DNA of 64,000 nucleotides from an uncultured Granulosicoccus sp. (GCA_947492525.1 CANLNQ010000012.1:146876-210875); one strand, 5' to 3'. Positions 9,927-20,371 are shown, counted from the first letter of the stretch. The notes: generated by a model not told the origin, from the sequence alone. Numbers and translations are program-made.

Positions 9927-11471
9927 TCAGCCGTCGGTCAGAGAGAACTGACTGAAAAGCCCGTTGGTCTGCAGGCATTTGCGCAGCTGTATCTTGCGCG
10001 ACCGACCGCCCTGGGAGGCTGTCAGGCGATCGCCCGACTGGTACAGATAGCAGGGCAGCAAGATGGTCTGCATCACCGCGCGTTGCACCTTGCAGGCGAT
10101 GATCAGCGCGTTTTCGCCCACGGCACGCGAATCATGATCGAGCTGCTGCGCGGACGGGCTCTGCGCTCCGGCATCACGGCTGCGTTCCCGGGTGACGTTG
10201 ACCGGCAGTACGCTGATGGCCAGTATCTCCACACCCATGCAGATACCTTCGGTGCCGTGGGCATGCACCCATCTGACCACACCCAGCAATGCATTGATCT
10301 TGCTGCTGTTGCGCTCTTCGGCTGACCTGAGCGGCTTGTTGGGCTCGGTGATGCTGATCAGTTCTCCCACCTGCACCAGACCGGCGCGGCACTGTTCGTT
10401 GATCAGAGACATGCCCTGGGCTGACTCATTGACGATGATCCATCCGGATTGCTCTTCACCGGGCGTTTCGTCGGGCCGGTAGAGCAGGTGGGCACAGACT
10501 TCCTTGTGACCGAAGACCACGCGTCGCGGCTCATGCTTGATCTGTCTGGCGGTGCGGCGGTGTCGAGTGCGGGACAAGGCCACATGCAGGCGCGCCAGCG
10601 ACTGCCGCTCGAGCACATCGCTGCCCAGCACCCCGGTGGGATTGGGACGGATGCGCGAAGAGAATTTGTCGATGCGGTACAGCAAGGGGGCAACACTGAA
10701 GCAGCGGACGTCTGCCGGACTGTGCGACAACAGACTCCGTGCCGGTTCCGGTCGGGAACCCTGCATCAGGTTCACGGCAAAATCGCTGACCTGCAGGGTG
10801 TCGTTGCTGCGCCCTCTTTCGATATGGATGTCGGCCACACTGCTGCGCAGGAAATCGAGCACCAGTTGCAATTGACGCGCTCGTTGCTGTGTCAGGTCGG
10901 CCACACTGACCAGCAGGATGAAACGGTAGTGATCCAGCAGGGAGAGCAATTCGGAACCCTGGCGTGCCGACAGCAGCTTGTGTTCCTCGGCCAGCGCATA
11001 CAACTGGTGGGCATCCTGGATCAGCGCATCGGGAATGCGCCGGTAGGCATGAGCCACGGATTCGGCCTGACGGGCCAGGGCCTGCATGGCGCGACGGGCA
11101 TCATCGGCCAGCGGCGTTTCGCTGTCGGAGAGCAGGATCTTGAAGGCAAAGGCCTCTTCGCGCAGCAAGGCATCGCCAAGACGGGCGTTGCGGGAGAATT
11201 CGCGGGTCAGAGGCAAGGGCTGGGCGTGACTGAGCTCACTCAGATGAACATGCAGCTCACGCAATACCGGTATGAAGCAACTGATGACCGCGCGCCGTTG
11301 GTCGACATCGTTGTGCAGACGATTACTGTGCTTGAGTCCGCGGTACACTTCACGGGCATCGGATTCTGCCTCCAGTGGTCGCAGATCCTTGAGCCAGGCA
11401 GCCACACCATCGGGATTGACCGGAAAGCTGCCGGTATCGGCTACCGTGCGGTGTGGGACAGTGAGTTGCAT
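9927..11471 (-). CDS. uncharacterised protein with helical N-terminal region and PilZ-like C-terminal domain
   Basis: 514 residues from ATG 11471 (MQLTVPHRT). The first 300 residues are mainly helical and leucine-rich, and match my memory of a gammaproteobacterial family with an N-terminal pattern of a Trp-Leu segment, then [12 protein letters not shown]. The C-terminal part (about 375-460) has [17 protein letters not shown]...VGELISI and, later, [25 protein letters not shown], which fits a PilZ-like beta-barrel. The usual RxxxR and D/NxSxxG signature is only partly kept (NESAQG), so c-di-GMP binding is not assured. No signal peptide or membrane segment. The frame stays open well upstream over hslV on the other strand, but that extension is antisense to a real gene and was discarded. 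Confidence 0.6.
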   Translation of the reverse strand: MQLTVPHRTVADTGSFPVNPDGVAAWLKDLRPLEAESDAREVYRGLKHSNRLHNDVDQRRAVISCFIPVLRELHVHLSELSHAQPLPLTREFSRNARLGDALLREEAFAFKILLSDSETPLADDARRAMQALARQAESVAHAYRRIPDALIQDAHQLYALAEEHKLLSARQGSELLSLLDHYRFILLVSVADLTQQRARQLQLVLDFLRSSVADIHIERGRSNDTLQVSDFAVNLMQGSRPEPARSLLSHSPADVRCFSVAPLLYRIDKFSSRIRPNPTGVLGSDVLERQSLARLHVALSRTRHRRTARQIKHEPRRVVFGHKEVCAHLLYRPDETPGEEQSGWIIVNESAQGMSLINEQCRAGLVQVGELISITEPNKPLRSAEERNSSKINALLGVVRWVHAHGTEGICMGVEILAISVLPVNVTRERSRDAGAQSPSAQQLDHDSRAVGENALIIACKVQRAVMQTILLPCYLYQSGDRLTASQGGRSRKIQLRKCLQTNGLFSQFSLTDG

Positions 11472-11634
11472 GCCGATGAGGCTATCACAGGCAATGGCTG
11501 ATCGTCCGGCATGGCAGGCTGCATGTGTGTCTCCGTTCACCTGTACAGCAGGTACACTGCACGTCTTGTGGCAGTTGGCTGCACTGAATTGGGCGTTTTC
11601 ACCCCGAAAGCGCGTTCTGAAGAGGATTGATGTT

Positions 11635-12174
11635 GTGGAACAGTACCGCGGAACCACGATTTGCTCCGTACGCCGGGGTAACCAGGTAGTCATCGGCGGC
11701 GATGGCCAGGTGAGCATGGGCAACGTGATCATGAAAGGCAATGCCCGCAAGGTACGGCGCCTGTATCGCGACAAGGTGCTGGCAGGCTTTGCCGGTGGCA
11801 CGGCCGACGCCTTCACGCTGTTCGAGCGTTTCGAGGCCAAACTGGAAGCACACGGGGGGCAGTTGACACGCGCGGCCGTGGAGCTGGCGAAGGACTGGCG
11901 GACTGATCGCATGCTGCGGCGTCTGGAAGCGCTGCTGGCCGTGGCCGATGACACCGCCTCCCTGGTCATTACCGGCAACGGCGATGTTATCGAGCCCGAG
12001 AACGGTCTGATAGCCATCGGTTCGGGAGGCGACTATGCCAAGGCGGCGGCCAGAGCCCTGCTCGATCACACCGAATTGTCAGCACAGGAGATTGTGCGTT
12101 ACAGCCTTGAAACAGCGTCAGACATCTGTATCTATACGAACAATAATCTGACGATAGAAACTCTGGATTTTTAG
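11635..12174 (+). CDS. hslV: ATP-dependent protease subunit HslV (ClpQ)
   Basis: Threonine protease subunit that forms the proteolytic dodecamer of HslUV. 179 residues from GTG 11635, which has AGAGGA at 11621-11626, 8 bases upstream. The frame is open further upstream, but the extra sequence is not HslV-like. The N-terminus [15 protein letters not shown] carries a short propeptide before the catalytic Thr (TTI), a variant I recall in several non-enteric proteobacteria. [26 protein letters not shown] and ICIYTNNN are conserved. It is followed 6 bp later by hslU. Confidence 0.95.
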   Translation: MEQYRGTTICSVRRGNQVVIGGDGQVSMGNVIMKGNARKVRRLYRDKVLAGFAGGTADAFTLFERFEAKLEAHGGQLTRAAVELAKDWRTDRMLRRLEALLAVADDTASLVITGNGDVIEPENGLIAIGSGGDYAKAAARALLDHTELSAQEIVRYSLETASDICIYTNNNLTIETLDF

Positions 12175-12180
12175 ATCACC

Positions 12181-13512
12181 ATGTCCAACATGACACCACG
12201 CGAGATCGTTCAAGAGCTCGACAAGCACATCATCGGACAGGCCAATGCCAAGCGTGCGGTAGCGATTGCCCTGCGCAACCGCTGGCGCCGGCAACAGCTC
12301 GATGCCACGCTCAAGAACGAGATCACGCCCAAGAACATCCTGATGATCGGGCCGACCGGGGTTGGCAAGACGGAAATTGCCCGGCGTCTGGCCAAGCTTG
12401 CCAATGCACCTTTCATCAAGGTGGAAGCCACCAAATTCACTGAAGTGGGCTATGTCGGCCGCGATGTCGAATCCATCATCCGTGACCTGGCCGATGTGGC
12501 CCTCAAGGAGACGCGGGAACAGGCCATGAAGCAGCAGCGCAATCGCGCCGAGGATGCTGCCGAAGAGCGCGTGCTGGATGTCCTGCTGCCACCTGCCAGC
12601 AATGTCGGTTTCAGCGTCAACGAGACGCCCGAGAGCAGCACACGCCAGAAGTTTCGCAAGAAGCTGCGCGAAGGGGATCTGGATGACAAGGAAATCGAGA
12701 TAGAGATCAGCCAGGCGCCGACCGGCGTGGAGATCATGGCACCGCCGGGCATGGAAGAGATGTCACAGCAGTTGCAGGGCATGTTCCAGAACCTGGGTGG
12801 CGGGCAGACACGCAAGCGCAAATTGCCGATTCGTGAAGCCATGAAGCACCTGGTGGATGAAGAGGCGGCCAAGCTCATTAACGATGAAGAGCTCAAGGCG
12901 CAGGCGCTGGAGAATATCGAACAGAACGGCATCGTCTTCATCGATGAGATCGACAAGGTCGCCCGCAGTGGTGAACGCGGTCAGGGTGGAGATGTTTCAC
13001 GCGACGGTGTGCAGCGCGATCTGCTGCCGCTGATCGAGGGCAGCACGGTGTCGACCAAGTTCGGCATGGTCAAGACCGACCATATCCTGTTCATTGCCTG
13101 TGGTGCCTTTCATGTGGCCAAGCCATCGGATCTGATTCCCGAACTGCAAGGCCGACTACCCATTCGAGTCGAGCTCGAGGCGCTCAGCAGCCAGGATTTC
13201 CAGCGTATTCTCAGTGAGCCCAATGCCTCCCTGACCGAACAGGCCATAGCCTTGATGGGTACCGAAGAGGTCACGCTGGAATTCACCAGCGACGGTATCG
13301 CACGCATTGCCGAAGTGGCCTGGCAGGTCAATGAGAGCACGGAGAACATCGGTGCCCGGCGCCTGCACACGGTCATGGAGCGACTGCTTGAATCCGCCTC
13401 CTTCGATGCATCCGATTCGGCCGGCACGACCATCACCGTGAATGCCGATTATGTCGATGGGCATCTGGGTGACCTGGTGCAGGACGTCGATCTGAGCCGC
13501 TATATCCTGTAA
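12181..13512 (+). CDS. hslU: ATP-dependent protease ATPase subunit HslU (ClpY)
   Basis: AAA+ unfoldase that feeds substrates to HslV. 443 residues, the same length as in E. coli. Walker A GPTGVGKT at residues 57-64, Walker B FIDEID at about 252-257, an intermediate domain at about 110-235, sensor arginine in [14 protein letters not shown], and the C-terminal tail DLSRYIL that inserts into HslV. A start codon lies 6 bp after hslV. Confidence 0.98.
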   Translation: MSNMTPREIVQELDKHIIGQANAKRAVAIALRNRWRRQQLDATLKNEITPKNILMIGPTGVGKTEIARRLAKLANAPFIKVEATKFTEVGYVGRDVESIIRDLADVALKETREQAMKQQRNRAEDAAEERVLDVLLPPASNVGFSVNETPESSTRQKFRKKLREGDLDDKEIEIEISQAPTGVEIMAPPGMEEMSQQLQGMFQNLGGGQTRKRKLPIREAMKHLVDEEAAKLINDEELKAQALENIEQNGIVFIDEIDKVARSGERGQGGDVSRDGVQRDLLPLIEGSTVSTKFGMVKTDHILFIACGAFHVAKPSDLIPELQGRLPIRVELEALSSQDFQRILSEPNASLTEQAIALMGTEEVTLEFTSDGIARIAEVAWQVNESTENIGARRLHTVMERLLESASFDASDSAGTTITVNADYVDGHLGDLVQDVDLSRYIL

Positions 13513-13537
13513 TCATCGCCGAGCATATTCGACCGAC

Positions 13538-13891
13538 ATGGCCAGACCTACCGACATCAAGCTGCACCAGAAGAGCCGGGTACTCGAGCTGCATTTCGAC
13601 GATGGTTTCGAATGCAATCTGCCCTGCGAGTATCTTCGCGTGCATTCGCCGTCGGCCGAAGTGCAGGGGCACGGACCCGGCCAGGAGGTGCTGCAGCATG
13701 GCAAGCAGGATGTCGGCATCTCGGCGCTGACGCCCAGTGGCAACTACGCCCTGAAGATTCATTTCGATGATGGACACGATTCGGGGCTGTTCACCTGGGA
13801 GTATCTGTACGGGCTGGGCAAGCACTACGAGGAGAACTGGCAGCGATATCTGGATCGTCTGGAGGCGGCCGGCAAGACCCGTCAGGCATGA
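13538..13891 (+). CDS. DUF971 domain protein
   Basis: 117-residue protein consisting of one DUF971 domain (also the N-terminal domain of gamma-butyrobetaine hydroxylase): [34 protein letters not shown] and [24 protein letters not shown]. It is usually found between hslU and ubiE, as here. The function of the stand-alone domain is unclear. It has been linked by others to iron-sulfur protein biology, but nothing in this sequence tests that. 25 bp after hslU. Confidence 0.9.
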   Translation: MARPTDIKLHQKSRVLELHFDDGFECNLPCEYLRVHSPSAEVQGHGPGQEVLQHGKQDVGISALTPSGNYALKIHFDDGHDSGLFTWEYLYGLGKHYEENWQRYLDRLEAAGKTRQA

Positions 13892-14006
13892 GCACAGGTC
13901 TGATGTGACGTCAGACCCGTATGCAGGAACACACGAACAGACATTGGCGGAAACAGCCGAACAGACCAGCCTGGGTGCTGGAGCTTCAGGACAGGATGGG
14001 CAGGAC

Positions 14007-14753
14007 GTGAGCGAGAACAAGACACATTTCGGGTATCAGACGGTAGAGGCTGATGCAAAGGCAGGCATGGTGGGTCAGGTTTTCGATTCGGTGGCTGCCA
14101 AGTACGATGTCATGAACGATCTCATGTCCTTCGGGGTGCACCGCATCTGGAAGCGATTCACCATCGATCAGTCGGGCGTGCGACCGGGCCAGGTGGTTCT
14201 GGACATCGCCGGTGGTACCGGTGATCTGGCCGGCAAGTTCTCACGTCGGGTCGGCAAGGATGGCTTTGTGGTTCTGGCAGACATCAACGCCTCGATGCTG
14301 ACCGTGGGGCGCGACAAGCTGATGGATGATGGTGTGGTGGGCAATATCGACTACACCCAGGCCAATGCCGAGACGCTGCCCTTCGAGGACGATACCTTCG
14401 ATTGCATCACCATTGCCTTCGGTCTGCGCAATGTAACCGACAAGGACAAGGCGCTGGCCTCCATGAATCGTGTGCTCAAACCCGGTGGCAGACTGCTGAT
14501 ACTGGAGTTTTCCAAACCCGTTCTGCCTCTGCTGAGCAAGGCCTACGACGCCTACTCGTTCTCGGCTCTGCCGGCCATGGGCAGGCTGGTGGCCAACGAT
14601 GCAGAGAGCTACCGCTATCTGGCCGAGTCGATTCGCATGCACCCGGATCAGGAAACGCTCAAGAGCATGATGGACGATGCCGGTTTCGGCATGACCAGTT
14701 ATCACAATCTGACCGGCGGTATCGTTGCCTTGCACAAGGGCTTCAAGTTGTAG
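14007..14753 (+). CDS. ubiE: ubiquinone/menaquinone C-methyltransferase UbiE
   Basis: SAM-dependent C-methylase of ubiquinone (and demethylmenaquinone) synthesis. From GTG 14007 it is 248 residues (E. coli 251) and starts [12 protein letters not shown] as in the family. AGGA lies 10 bases upstream. Another GTG near 13906 would add about 34 residues, so the start is not fixed. Motifs: [22 protein letters not shown] motif [32 protein letters not shown] and [13 protein letters not shown]. Confidence 0.93.
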   Translation: MSENKTHFGYQTVEADAKAGMVGQVFDSVAAKYDVMNDLMSFGVHRIWKRFTIDQSGVRPGQVVLDIAGGTGDLAGKFSRRVGKDGFVVLADINASMLTVGRDKLMDDGVVGNIDYTQANAETLPFEDDTFDCITIAFGLRNVTDKDKALASMNRVLKPGGRLLILEFSKPVLPLLSKAYDAYSFSALPAMGRLVANDAESYRYLAESIRMHPDQETLKSMMDDAGFGMTSYHNLTGGIVALHKGFKL

Positions 14754-14805
14754 AAGCTCTGGCAGACCCTTCCAACTCCGACCCCCGCAACCGGTTCTCC
14801 AGAGC

Positions 14806-15477
14806 ATGTCACTGCCAACTCCGCTAAATGTCGCCATCGAACAAGCCATTGAAGCGTTGCTGGTGCTCGATCCGGACACCCGCGCCCGACTGGCCGGTAT
14901 CGATGGCAAGCTGATACGCATCGTCGTGACGTCACCGCCCCTGTCTCTGGCGCTGTCTGTTGTCGACGGAAAGGTGCATGTGGTCGGCGGCGCCGATGAC
15001 TCCGCCGATACCACCATCACCGGTAGTGCCCGGGCTCTGCGTTCTCTGAGCCAGGGCAATGATGCCTTGTACCGCGGGGATGTCAGTATCGAAGGGGATC
15101 TGCATACCGGTCAGCAGCTGAAGGAGATTCTGGCGGGCCTGGACATCGACTGGGAGGAGTTTCTGGCCCCGTTGCTGGGCGATGCGCTGACGCATCGCCT
15201 GGGTTCTCTGAGTCGCCAGTTCGGTAACTGGGTGACACGCACGCGATCTTCCCTGCAGCAGAACAGTCGGGATTATCTGCAGGAAGAGACACAGATGCTC
15301 GCGCCGGAATCGCAAGTGCGGCACTACTGCCGCGACGTGGATGAGCTGCGAGCGGCAGCAGATCGGCTGGAGGCCAGAGTGCGTCAGCTCGAGCGCCTGC
15401 AGACCGTTTCCGCGGACAAGGGCGAGGCCGGTGGTGCCGGCAACAACGGGTCTGCCGAACCGGAGCCAGGCGCATGA
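14806..15477 (+). CDS. ubiJ: ubiquinone biosynthesis accessory factor UbiJ (SCP2 domain)
   Basis: 223 residues. The N-terminal SCP2-type sterol-carrier fold (about 10-110: TRARLAGIDGKLIRIVVTSPPLSL, then TTITGSARALRSL) would bind ubiquinone intermediates in the Ubi metabolon. A coiled-coil-like C-terminal helix follows (about 165-205), then a Gly/Glu tail. It sits between ubiE and ubiB as in E. coli and overlaps ubiB by 4 bp. The start is the first Met (MSLPTPLN) after ubiE. The tail of about 20 residues after the coiled coil is longer than in E. coli (201 residues). Confidence 0.9.
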   Translation: MSLPTPLNVAIEQAIEALLVLDPDTRARLAGIDGKLIRIVVTSPPLSLALSVVDGKVHVVGGADDSADTTITGSARALRSLSQGNDALYRGDVSIEGDLHTGQQLKEILAGLDIDWEEFLAPLLGDALTHRLGSLSRQFGNWVTRTRSSLQQNSRDYLQEETQMLAPESQVRHYCRDVDELRAAADRLEARVRQLERLQTVSADKGEAGGAGNNGSAEPEPGA

Positions 15478-17144
15478 TGGTGAGAGTGGCTCGACTGGCG
15501 CGTATCCAGCACGTGATGGTCAAGTACGCGCTCGAAGAGCTGTTCCTGGAGAACACTCCGGCGCATAATCTTCGTCATCTGTTCCTGCTCTCACCCACGC
15601 GCTGGATGAATCGGGAGACTCGCGCCTTGCCGCGCGGCAAGCGAATCCGACTGGCACTGGAAGAACTGGGACCGGTGTTCGTCAAACTGGGTCAGGTGCT
15701 GTCCACTCGGCGCGATCTGCTGCCGGACGACATCGGTGATGAGCTGACCTTTCTGCAGGATAACGTCAAACCCTTTGGCAGTGATCTGGCCAAGGCCGAG
15801 ATCGAACGCGCGCTGAACGAGAAGGTCGGTGTGCTGTTCAAGAGCTTCGAGGATCAGCCGATTGCCTCGGCGTCGGTGGCCCAGGTGCACGGTGCCGTCA
15901 TGCATGATGGCAGCGAAGTGGTGGTCAAGGTGCTGCGCCCGGGCATCAGCGAAACCATCCGACGTGATGTGAGCCTGATGTACCTGCTGGCCGATATGGC
16001 CGCCAAGGTGCTGCGTGACGGCAAGCGACTGCGCCCGCGCGAGGTGGTGGCCGAGTACGACAAGACCATTCACGATGAACTGGATCTGGTGGCCGAAGCC
16101 ACCAATGCGGTTGTGCTGCGCAACAATTTCAAGGATTCGGATACCTTGTATATCCCGGAAATCTACTGGGATTACACCCGCAGCTCGGTGATGGTGCAGG
16201 AGCGTATCAGCGGCATACCGATCCGGGATGTGGCAGCCATGGAAGCGCTCGGCATGGACATGAAGAAGCTGGCCGAGCATGGGGTGGAGATTTTCTATAC
16301 CCAGGTGTTCGATCACAACTTCTTTCATGCGGACATGCATCCGGGCAATATCTTCGTCTCTCGCGAGCACCCGGAGCACCCGCAATACATTGCGGTCGAT
16401 TTCGGCATCGTGGGCTCTCTGACTGATGAAGATCAGCGCTACATGGGCGAGAATCTTCTCGCCTTCTTTCAGCGTGATTATCGCCGGGTTGCCCAATTGC
16501 ACATCGATTCAGGCTGGGTGCCGCGTGATACCCGAGTCAGCGAACTGGAAGCCGGTGTCCGGGCCGTGTGTGAACCCATCTTCGAAAAACCGCTGGCCGA
16601 GATTTCGCTGGGCGATGTGCTGCTGCAGCTGTTCAACATTGCTCGCCGTTTCGATATGGAGGTGCAGCCGCAGTTGGTCCTGCTGCAGAAGACCCTGTTG
16701 AACATCGAGGGTCTCGGTCGGCAGTTGTATCCCGATCTCGATCTTTGGGCCACCGGCAAACCCTTTCTGAAACGCTGGGTGGTTCAGCGCAACAACCCGC
16801 AGACCATTCTCAAGCGGTTTGTGGATCAGGCGCCTCACTTGCTGAAGGTGATGCCGGAACTGCCCATGATGGTGCACGATTACGTCGATCTGCAGAACAA
16901 GGTGCTGCGCGATGAACTGGCCGCGGGGGGCGGCAAGCATCTGGCCAGGGGGGCGCGAAAGCGCACGGCAGAGCCCGCTGGAAAGGGCTTGCGTTACAGC
17001 ATCACCGGCGCGGCGGTGCTGTTATCGGCCGCCCTGCTGGCCAGCGCCAATGTCATGAGCGGATCGGATACGCTGCCCTGGTGGATACCGGTCACGGCCT
17101 TGCTGGGTGCCTCTTTGCTGATTGCGGGACTTCGTCGACACTGA
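15474..17144 (+). CDS. ubiB: ubiquinone biosynthesis ATPase UbiB
   Basis: Atypical kinase/ATPase (ABC1/ADCK family) needed for ubiquinone synthesis. 556 residues. The KxGQ signature is present (FVKLGQVLSTRRDLLP), then the Ala-rich loop SASVAQVHGAV, the nucleotide lysine VVVKVLRPG, the catalytic FFHADMHPGNIFVS and the metal motif AVDFGIVG. The C-terminus has two hydrophobic segments (about 503-525 and 532-552) that anchor it to the inner membrane. Start ATGA overlaps the ubiJ stop. Between the kinase core and the anchors is a basic, Gly-rich linker. Confidence 0.97.
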   Translation: MMVRVARLARIQHVMVKYALEELFLENTPAHNLRHLFLLSPTRWMNRETRALPRGKRIRLALEELGPVFVKLGQVLSTRRDLLPDDIGDELTFLQDNVKPFGSDLAKAEIERALNEKVGVLFKSFEDQPIASASVAQVHGAVMHDGSEVVVKVLRPGISETIRRDVSLMYLLADMAAKVLRDGKRLRPREVVAEYDKTIHDELDLVAEATNAVVLRNNFKDSDTLYIPEIYWDYTRSSVMVQERISGIPIRDVAAMEALGMDMKKLAEHGVEIFYTQVFDHNFFHADMHPGNIFVSREHPEHPQYIAVDFGIVGSLTDEDQRYMGENLLAFFQRDYRRVAQLHIDSGWVPRDTRVSELEAGVRAVCEPIFEKPLAEISLGDVLLQLFNIARRFDMEVQPQLVLLQKTLLNIEGLGRQLYPDLDLWATGKPFLKRWVVQRNNPQTILKRFVDQAPHLLKVMPELPMMVHDYVDLQNKVLRDELAAGGGKHLARGARKRTAEPAGKGLRYSITGAAVLLSAALLASANVMSGSDTLPWWIPVTALLGASLLIAGLRRH

Positions 17145-17253
17145 TTTTTTGTACCTGTCCACAAAACAGGGTGACCGTGCCGTTGCCGACAATACTCTGG
17201 CAGCAAGCTTGCTGCTGGATCGGCACGATCAAACGACAACCAGTGAAAGACGC

Positions 17254-17565
17254 ATGCAGCAGCCTCAACTCGATCCGTTGTGGGACGAAGGAATCTCTTC
17301 TTTTCTCTACGGAGAATACGAGAAACGTCAGCAGGCCCTGACGATTGATGACCTTCAGATCTTCGCCAATGAAAACGCCGTGCGAATCGGCGATATTCTG
17401 GAGACCCTGTTTTTGATGGCCATCTACGGCGAATGGGTCTACTCCGATGCCGACGGCAAGGAGAGGACACTGGACGAAGAGGCTCTCAATGAGTTGTATG
17501 CCAAAGGCCGACTGGGGCCGGAGGATCTGAGCGCCTTTGACGGGGTCTGGATACCGATTTCCTGA
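17254..17565 (+). CDS. small hypothetical acidic protein downstream of ubiB
   Basis: 103 residues from ATG 17254 (MQQPQLDPLW), preceded by GAAAGA. The frame is open back into ubiB, but that part is low quality. The protein is soluble and acidic (WDEGISSFLYGEYEKRQQ, FANENAVRIGDILETLFLMAIYGEWVYSDADG), with no motif I recognise. The composition looks like a real folded protein and it follows ubiB by 109 bp on the same strand. It ends with VWIPIS 43 bp before the convergent carbonic anhydrase. Confidence 0.65.
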   Translation: MQQPQLDPLWDEGISSFLYGEYEKRQQALTIDDLQIFANENAVRIGDILETLFLMAIYGEWVYSDADGKERTLDEEALNELYAKGRLGPEDLSAFDGVWIPIS

Positions 17566-17608
17566 AGCTGACAGGAAAGGCAGCCGAGCTGCCTTCCCTG
17601 CGGCGTTC

Positions 17609-18259
17609 TCAGTGTTCGATAACCGGCAAGTGCTCTGCACCGTCATCGTCGGTGAAGAAATCCACCTTGCCGGTCTGCAGAGAGTACTCGGCGCCGACGA
17701 TTCGCAGGCCTTCGTTGGCCACCAGGTTCTCCAGAATCTGTGAACCGTGCTTCAGTTGCGCCACGGATGCCCGGATGTTGGCGCGTGTAGCCAGTTTGGT
17801 CAGGCTTTCGTGATCATGCTCCAGGCCAGATTCCATCAGGGTCTGCACCGATGGCTGAATACGGTTGACGATGGATTGCAGGTTCGGTGAGCGGTTGGCT
17901 GATGGTTGCTTGAGCTCACTGATCGTTGCCTGAATGGCGCCGCACATCGTATGCCCCAATACCACCACCAGCCTGGCACCGTGCTGCACGGCCGAGAACT
18001 CGACGCTGCCGAGCAGTGAGGGTGCCACTATATTGCCGGCGACCCGAATCACGAACAGGTCTCCGAGACCCTGGTTGAAGATGATCTCGGCCGGAACGCG
18101 AGAATCGGAACAACCCAGAATGATGGCGAACGGTGCCTGGGCTTCGAGCAGGTTGGCTCGGCGGCTCTGATTGGTGAGGTCCGCCAGATCGTGTTCGTCT
18201 GCGACGAATCGGTCATTGCCGGTTTTCAGTCGTTTCAGGGCTTCATCTGCAGATATCAT
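17609..18259 (-). CDS. beta-class carbonic anhydrase
   Basis: Interconverts CO2 and bicarbonate. 216 residues. Zinc ligands are Cys50, His103 and Cys106 (GCSDSRVPAE and LGHTMCGAI), and the Asp52-Arg54 dyad is present. The sequence EIIFNQGLGDLFVIRVAGN is typical. Cytoplasmic, no signal peptide. It is divergent from the MscS-like gene, with about 200 bp between them. Confidence 0.95.
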   Translation of the reverse strand: MISADEALKRLKTGNDRFVADEHDLADLTNQSRRANLLEAQAPFAIILGCSDSRVPAEIIFNQGLGDLFVIRVAGNIVAPSLLGSVEFSAVQHGARLVVVLGHTMCGAIQATISELKQPSANRSPNLQSIVNRIQPSVQTLMESGLEHDHESLTKLATRANIRASVAQLKHGSQILENLVANEGLRIVGAEYSLQTGKVDFFTDDDGAEHLPVIEH

Positions 18260-18460
18260 GTCGATTATCGTATCGGTATGGGCGGGTTGGTTGAGTCAGG
18301 CAGAAAACGTCCCTGTTGCAGTCGTCAGTCGAGTATGCGGAGCATTCTGCCGCTCTGCTGGCTATTCTGACTGTTTTTCCGGTCCAGTGGTTCGACTGGC
18401 TGCGTTTCGGTCATGCCATGCAAGTCGGGCTGCCCGATATCGGTTGCATACAGGAAAGAT

Positions 18461-19300
18461 ATGACCTACGCCGTTCTACAGAATCTGCTGGCACACCGGG
18501 CAACGCTGACCATCGTCATCATTCTGGGTGCCCTGTTGCTGCGCACCCTGGTCACCCGGAGGATTCGTCGCACCCGCACCATATTGACGGTGTCGGAACA
18601 CCGGGCGATGTCCACCGTGCATGTCACCACGGTGATGGTGATCCTGATTACCATACTGGTGTTCTGGTTGCCGGAGATTCAGGAATTCATCCTGTCGATC
18701 ACGGCCATTGCCGTGGCCATCGTGATTGCCACCAAGGAACTGTCCCTGTGTCTGCTGGGGGCGATCGTGGTTCGTACCAGTCGCGCCTTTGCCATCGGCG
18801 ACTGGATATCGCTGGGCAATCATTTCGGGGAGGTCATCGAGCGCAATTTCATGACCACCACCATTCAGGAGATCGAGCGCCGAGGCTTCACGTATACCGG
18901 TCGTACCGCAGTATTGCCGAACAGTGTGTTTCTGACCAATACCGTGATCAACCAGAACTTCCTGCGTCGCTACCAGTTCCACAGCTTCGACATCACCATC
19001 GAGCCGGATGCCTTTCCGATCGATGCCGAGGATAAACTGCAGGCACGCATCGAGGCGATTACCGGGCATTTCATCGAAACAGCCCAGCGTTACAACAAGA
19101 TGCTGGAACAGCGCACCGGTATCGACATACCCGATGCGCGACCGACGGTGGAGTTTTCCACCAACGAGGCGGCCAAACTGGTGACGACACTGTCAGTATT
19201 CTGTCCGACCGACGAGATCACCGCACTGGAGAAGGCGATGATGAAGGAATTCTTCGAGTGGTATCGCGCGAACCGCGAATCACGAGCTGCCAATGGCTGA
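18461..19300 (+). CDS. MscS-family mechanosensitive ion channel
   Basis: 279 residues from ATG 18461, which has AGGAAAG 3 bases upstream. Hydrophobic segments lie at about 12-30, 55-75 and 76-100, with the third being the pore helix. The MscS beta domain follows (AFAIGDWISLGNHFGEVIERNFMTT, then GRTAVLPNSVFLTNTVINQN). The C-terminal alpha/beta part ends in a helix. It would release ions on hypo-osmotic shock or act as a small-conductance channel. The gene overlaps the zntB-like start by 8 bp. Confidence 0.87.
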   Translation: MTYAVLQNLLAHRATLTIVIILGALLLRTLVTRRIRRTRTILTVSEHRAMSTVHVTTVMVILITILVFWLPEIQEFILSITAIAVAIVIATKELSLCLLGAIVVRTSRAFAIGDWISLGNHFGEVIERNFMTTTIQEIERRGFTYTGRTAVLPNSVFLTNTVINQNFLRRYQFHSFDITIEPDAFPIDAEDKLQARIEAITGHFIETAQRYNKMLEQRTGIDIPDARPTVEFSTNEAAKLVTTLSVFCPTDEITALEKAMMKEFFEWYRANRESRAANG

Positions 19301-20288
19301 TCCGGCACCCACGCAGGTCGAACCGCTGATCCATGCCTTCTGCGTGGATGCGCGTGGGCGTGCCACCGAGTTGAACTGGGAGGCCTTGCAGCATCTGGTG
19401 CTCGACAAGCCGGGGCAGTGGTGTTGGGTGCATCTGAATCGTCGTTCGGTCGACGCCGAACACTGGTTGCGTACCGTGGCCGAGCTGGACAGTCAGGTGC
19501 TGGCCGCCTTGCTGCAGGACGATACGCGACCACGCATCGTCAGCCATGAGCACGGCTATCTGTTGAACCTGCGCGGTGTGAACCTCAACCCCGGGGCCGA
19601 TCCGGAGGACATGATTTCCCTGCGCCTCTGGGCGACGGGCCGCTTTGTCATCAGTACCCGTGCCACCCGCATTCTGGCGGCGGAAGATGTGCGCGACATG
19701 CTGCGCGGCGGGGCGGCGGTGCATTCCAGCGGCGCGCTGATCGCGGCGATCACGCGACAACTGGTAGCCCGCATGAGTTCGGTCATCTCGGAGCTGGATG
19801 ACAAGGTGGATGAGCTGGAAGAACAACTGCTGCAGACAGCGTCCTCTTCGTCGCGCTCCAGCATCAGCGCGTTTCGGCGCATGGTGCTGACCCTGCGTCG
19901 TTACATGGCACCCCAGCGCGAGGCACTGGCAGGTTTCCTGCGTGAGAGCGAAGACTTTCTGGTGGGGGATGACAGACACTCTCTGCGAGATACCCAGGAT
20001 GCGCTGGTACGGCTGCTGGAAGACCTGGACATGATTCGCGAACGGGCTCTGTTGCTGCAGGAACAGCTGGTGGAGGAACGTTCCGAGGCCATGAATGATC
20101 GCCTGTTCGTGTTGTCGGTGATCTCCGCGGTCTTCCTGCCACTGGGTTTCTTCACCGGACTGTTCGGTGTCAATGTCGGCGGCATGCCGGGGGTTGACAA
20201 TCCGATTGCCTTTACCCTGCTGTGTGTGGGAATGCTGGGTTTTGCGGTGCTGGTTGTCTGGTTGTTCCGGCGTTTGAAGTGGATCTAG
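19293..20288 (+). CDS. zntB: ZntB-type CorA-family metal transporter
   Basis: 331 residues, CorA architecture: soluble N-terminal domain, long helix (about 150-265) and two C-terminal membrane helices. The pore signature is GVN (LFGVNVGGMPG) rather than the GMN of CorA, which together with the GGMPG loop points to the ZntB branch of zinc transporters. It ends with a short basic tail, RRLKWI. The ATG lies inside the end of the MscS-like gene, so the two are probably cotranscribed. The transported ion is inferred from the subfamily only. Confidence 0.85.
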   Translation: MADPAPTQVEPLIHAFCVDARGRATELNWEALQHLVLDKPGQWCWVHLNRRSVDAEHWLRTVAELDSQVLAALLQDDTRPRIVSHEHGYLLNLRGVNLNPGADPEDMISLRLWATGRFVISTRATRILAAEDVRDMLRGGAAVHSSGALIAAITRQLVARMSSVISELDDKVDELEEQLLQTASSSSRSSISAFRRMVLTLRRYMAPQREALAGFLRESEDFLVGDDRHSLRDTQDALVRLLEDLDMIRERALLLQEQLVEERSEAMNDRLFVLSVISAVFLPLGFFTGLFGVNVGGMPGVDNPIAFTLLCVGMLGFAVLVVWLFRRLKWI

Positions 20289-20293
20289 CGTAA

Positions 20294-20310
20294 ACGCCCC
20301 CGGCGGGCGT
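20294..20310 (+). terminator. possible hairpin after zntB
   Basis: ACGCCC and GGGCGT form a 6-bp GC stem with the loop CCGGC, starting 6 bases after the stop codon. No U-run follows. Weak evidence. Confidence 0.3.
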
Positions 20311-20371
20311 CCAGACACGCGATCGACCGGCTGGTATCGTCCGGCTGCTTACCTCACGGTGGTGACCATGA

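Noticed and set aside
10449..11501. 350-residue open frame on the plus strand
   Set aside because: Antisense to the PilZ-like protein. No motif or sensible composition, and the minus-strand frame has family-like blocks.
11539..11560. CTGT/TACA element near hslV considered as a LexA box
   Set aside because: It does not fit CTGT-N8-ACAG, and hslV is not an SOS gene.
11472..12017. Upstream extension of the PilZ-like gene
   Set aside because: It would run antisense through hslV. The first good Met is at 11471.
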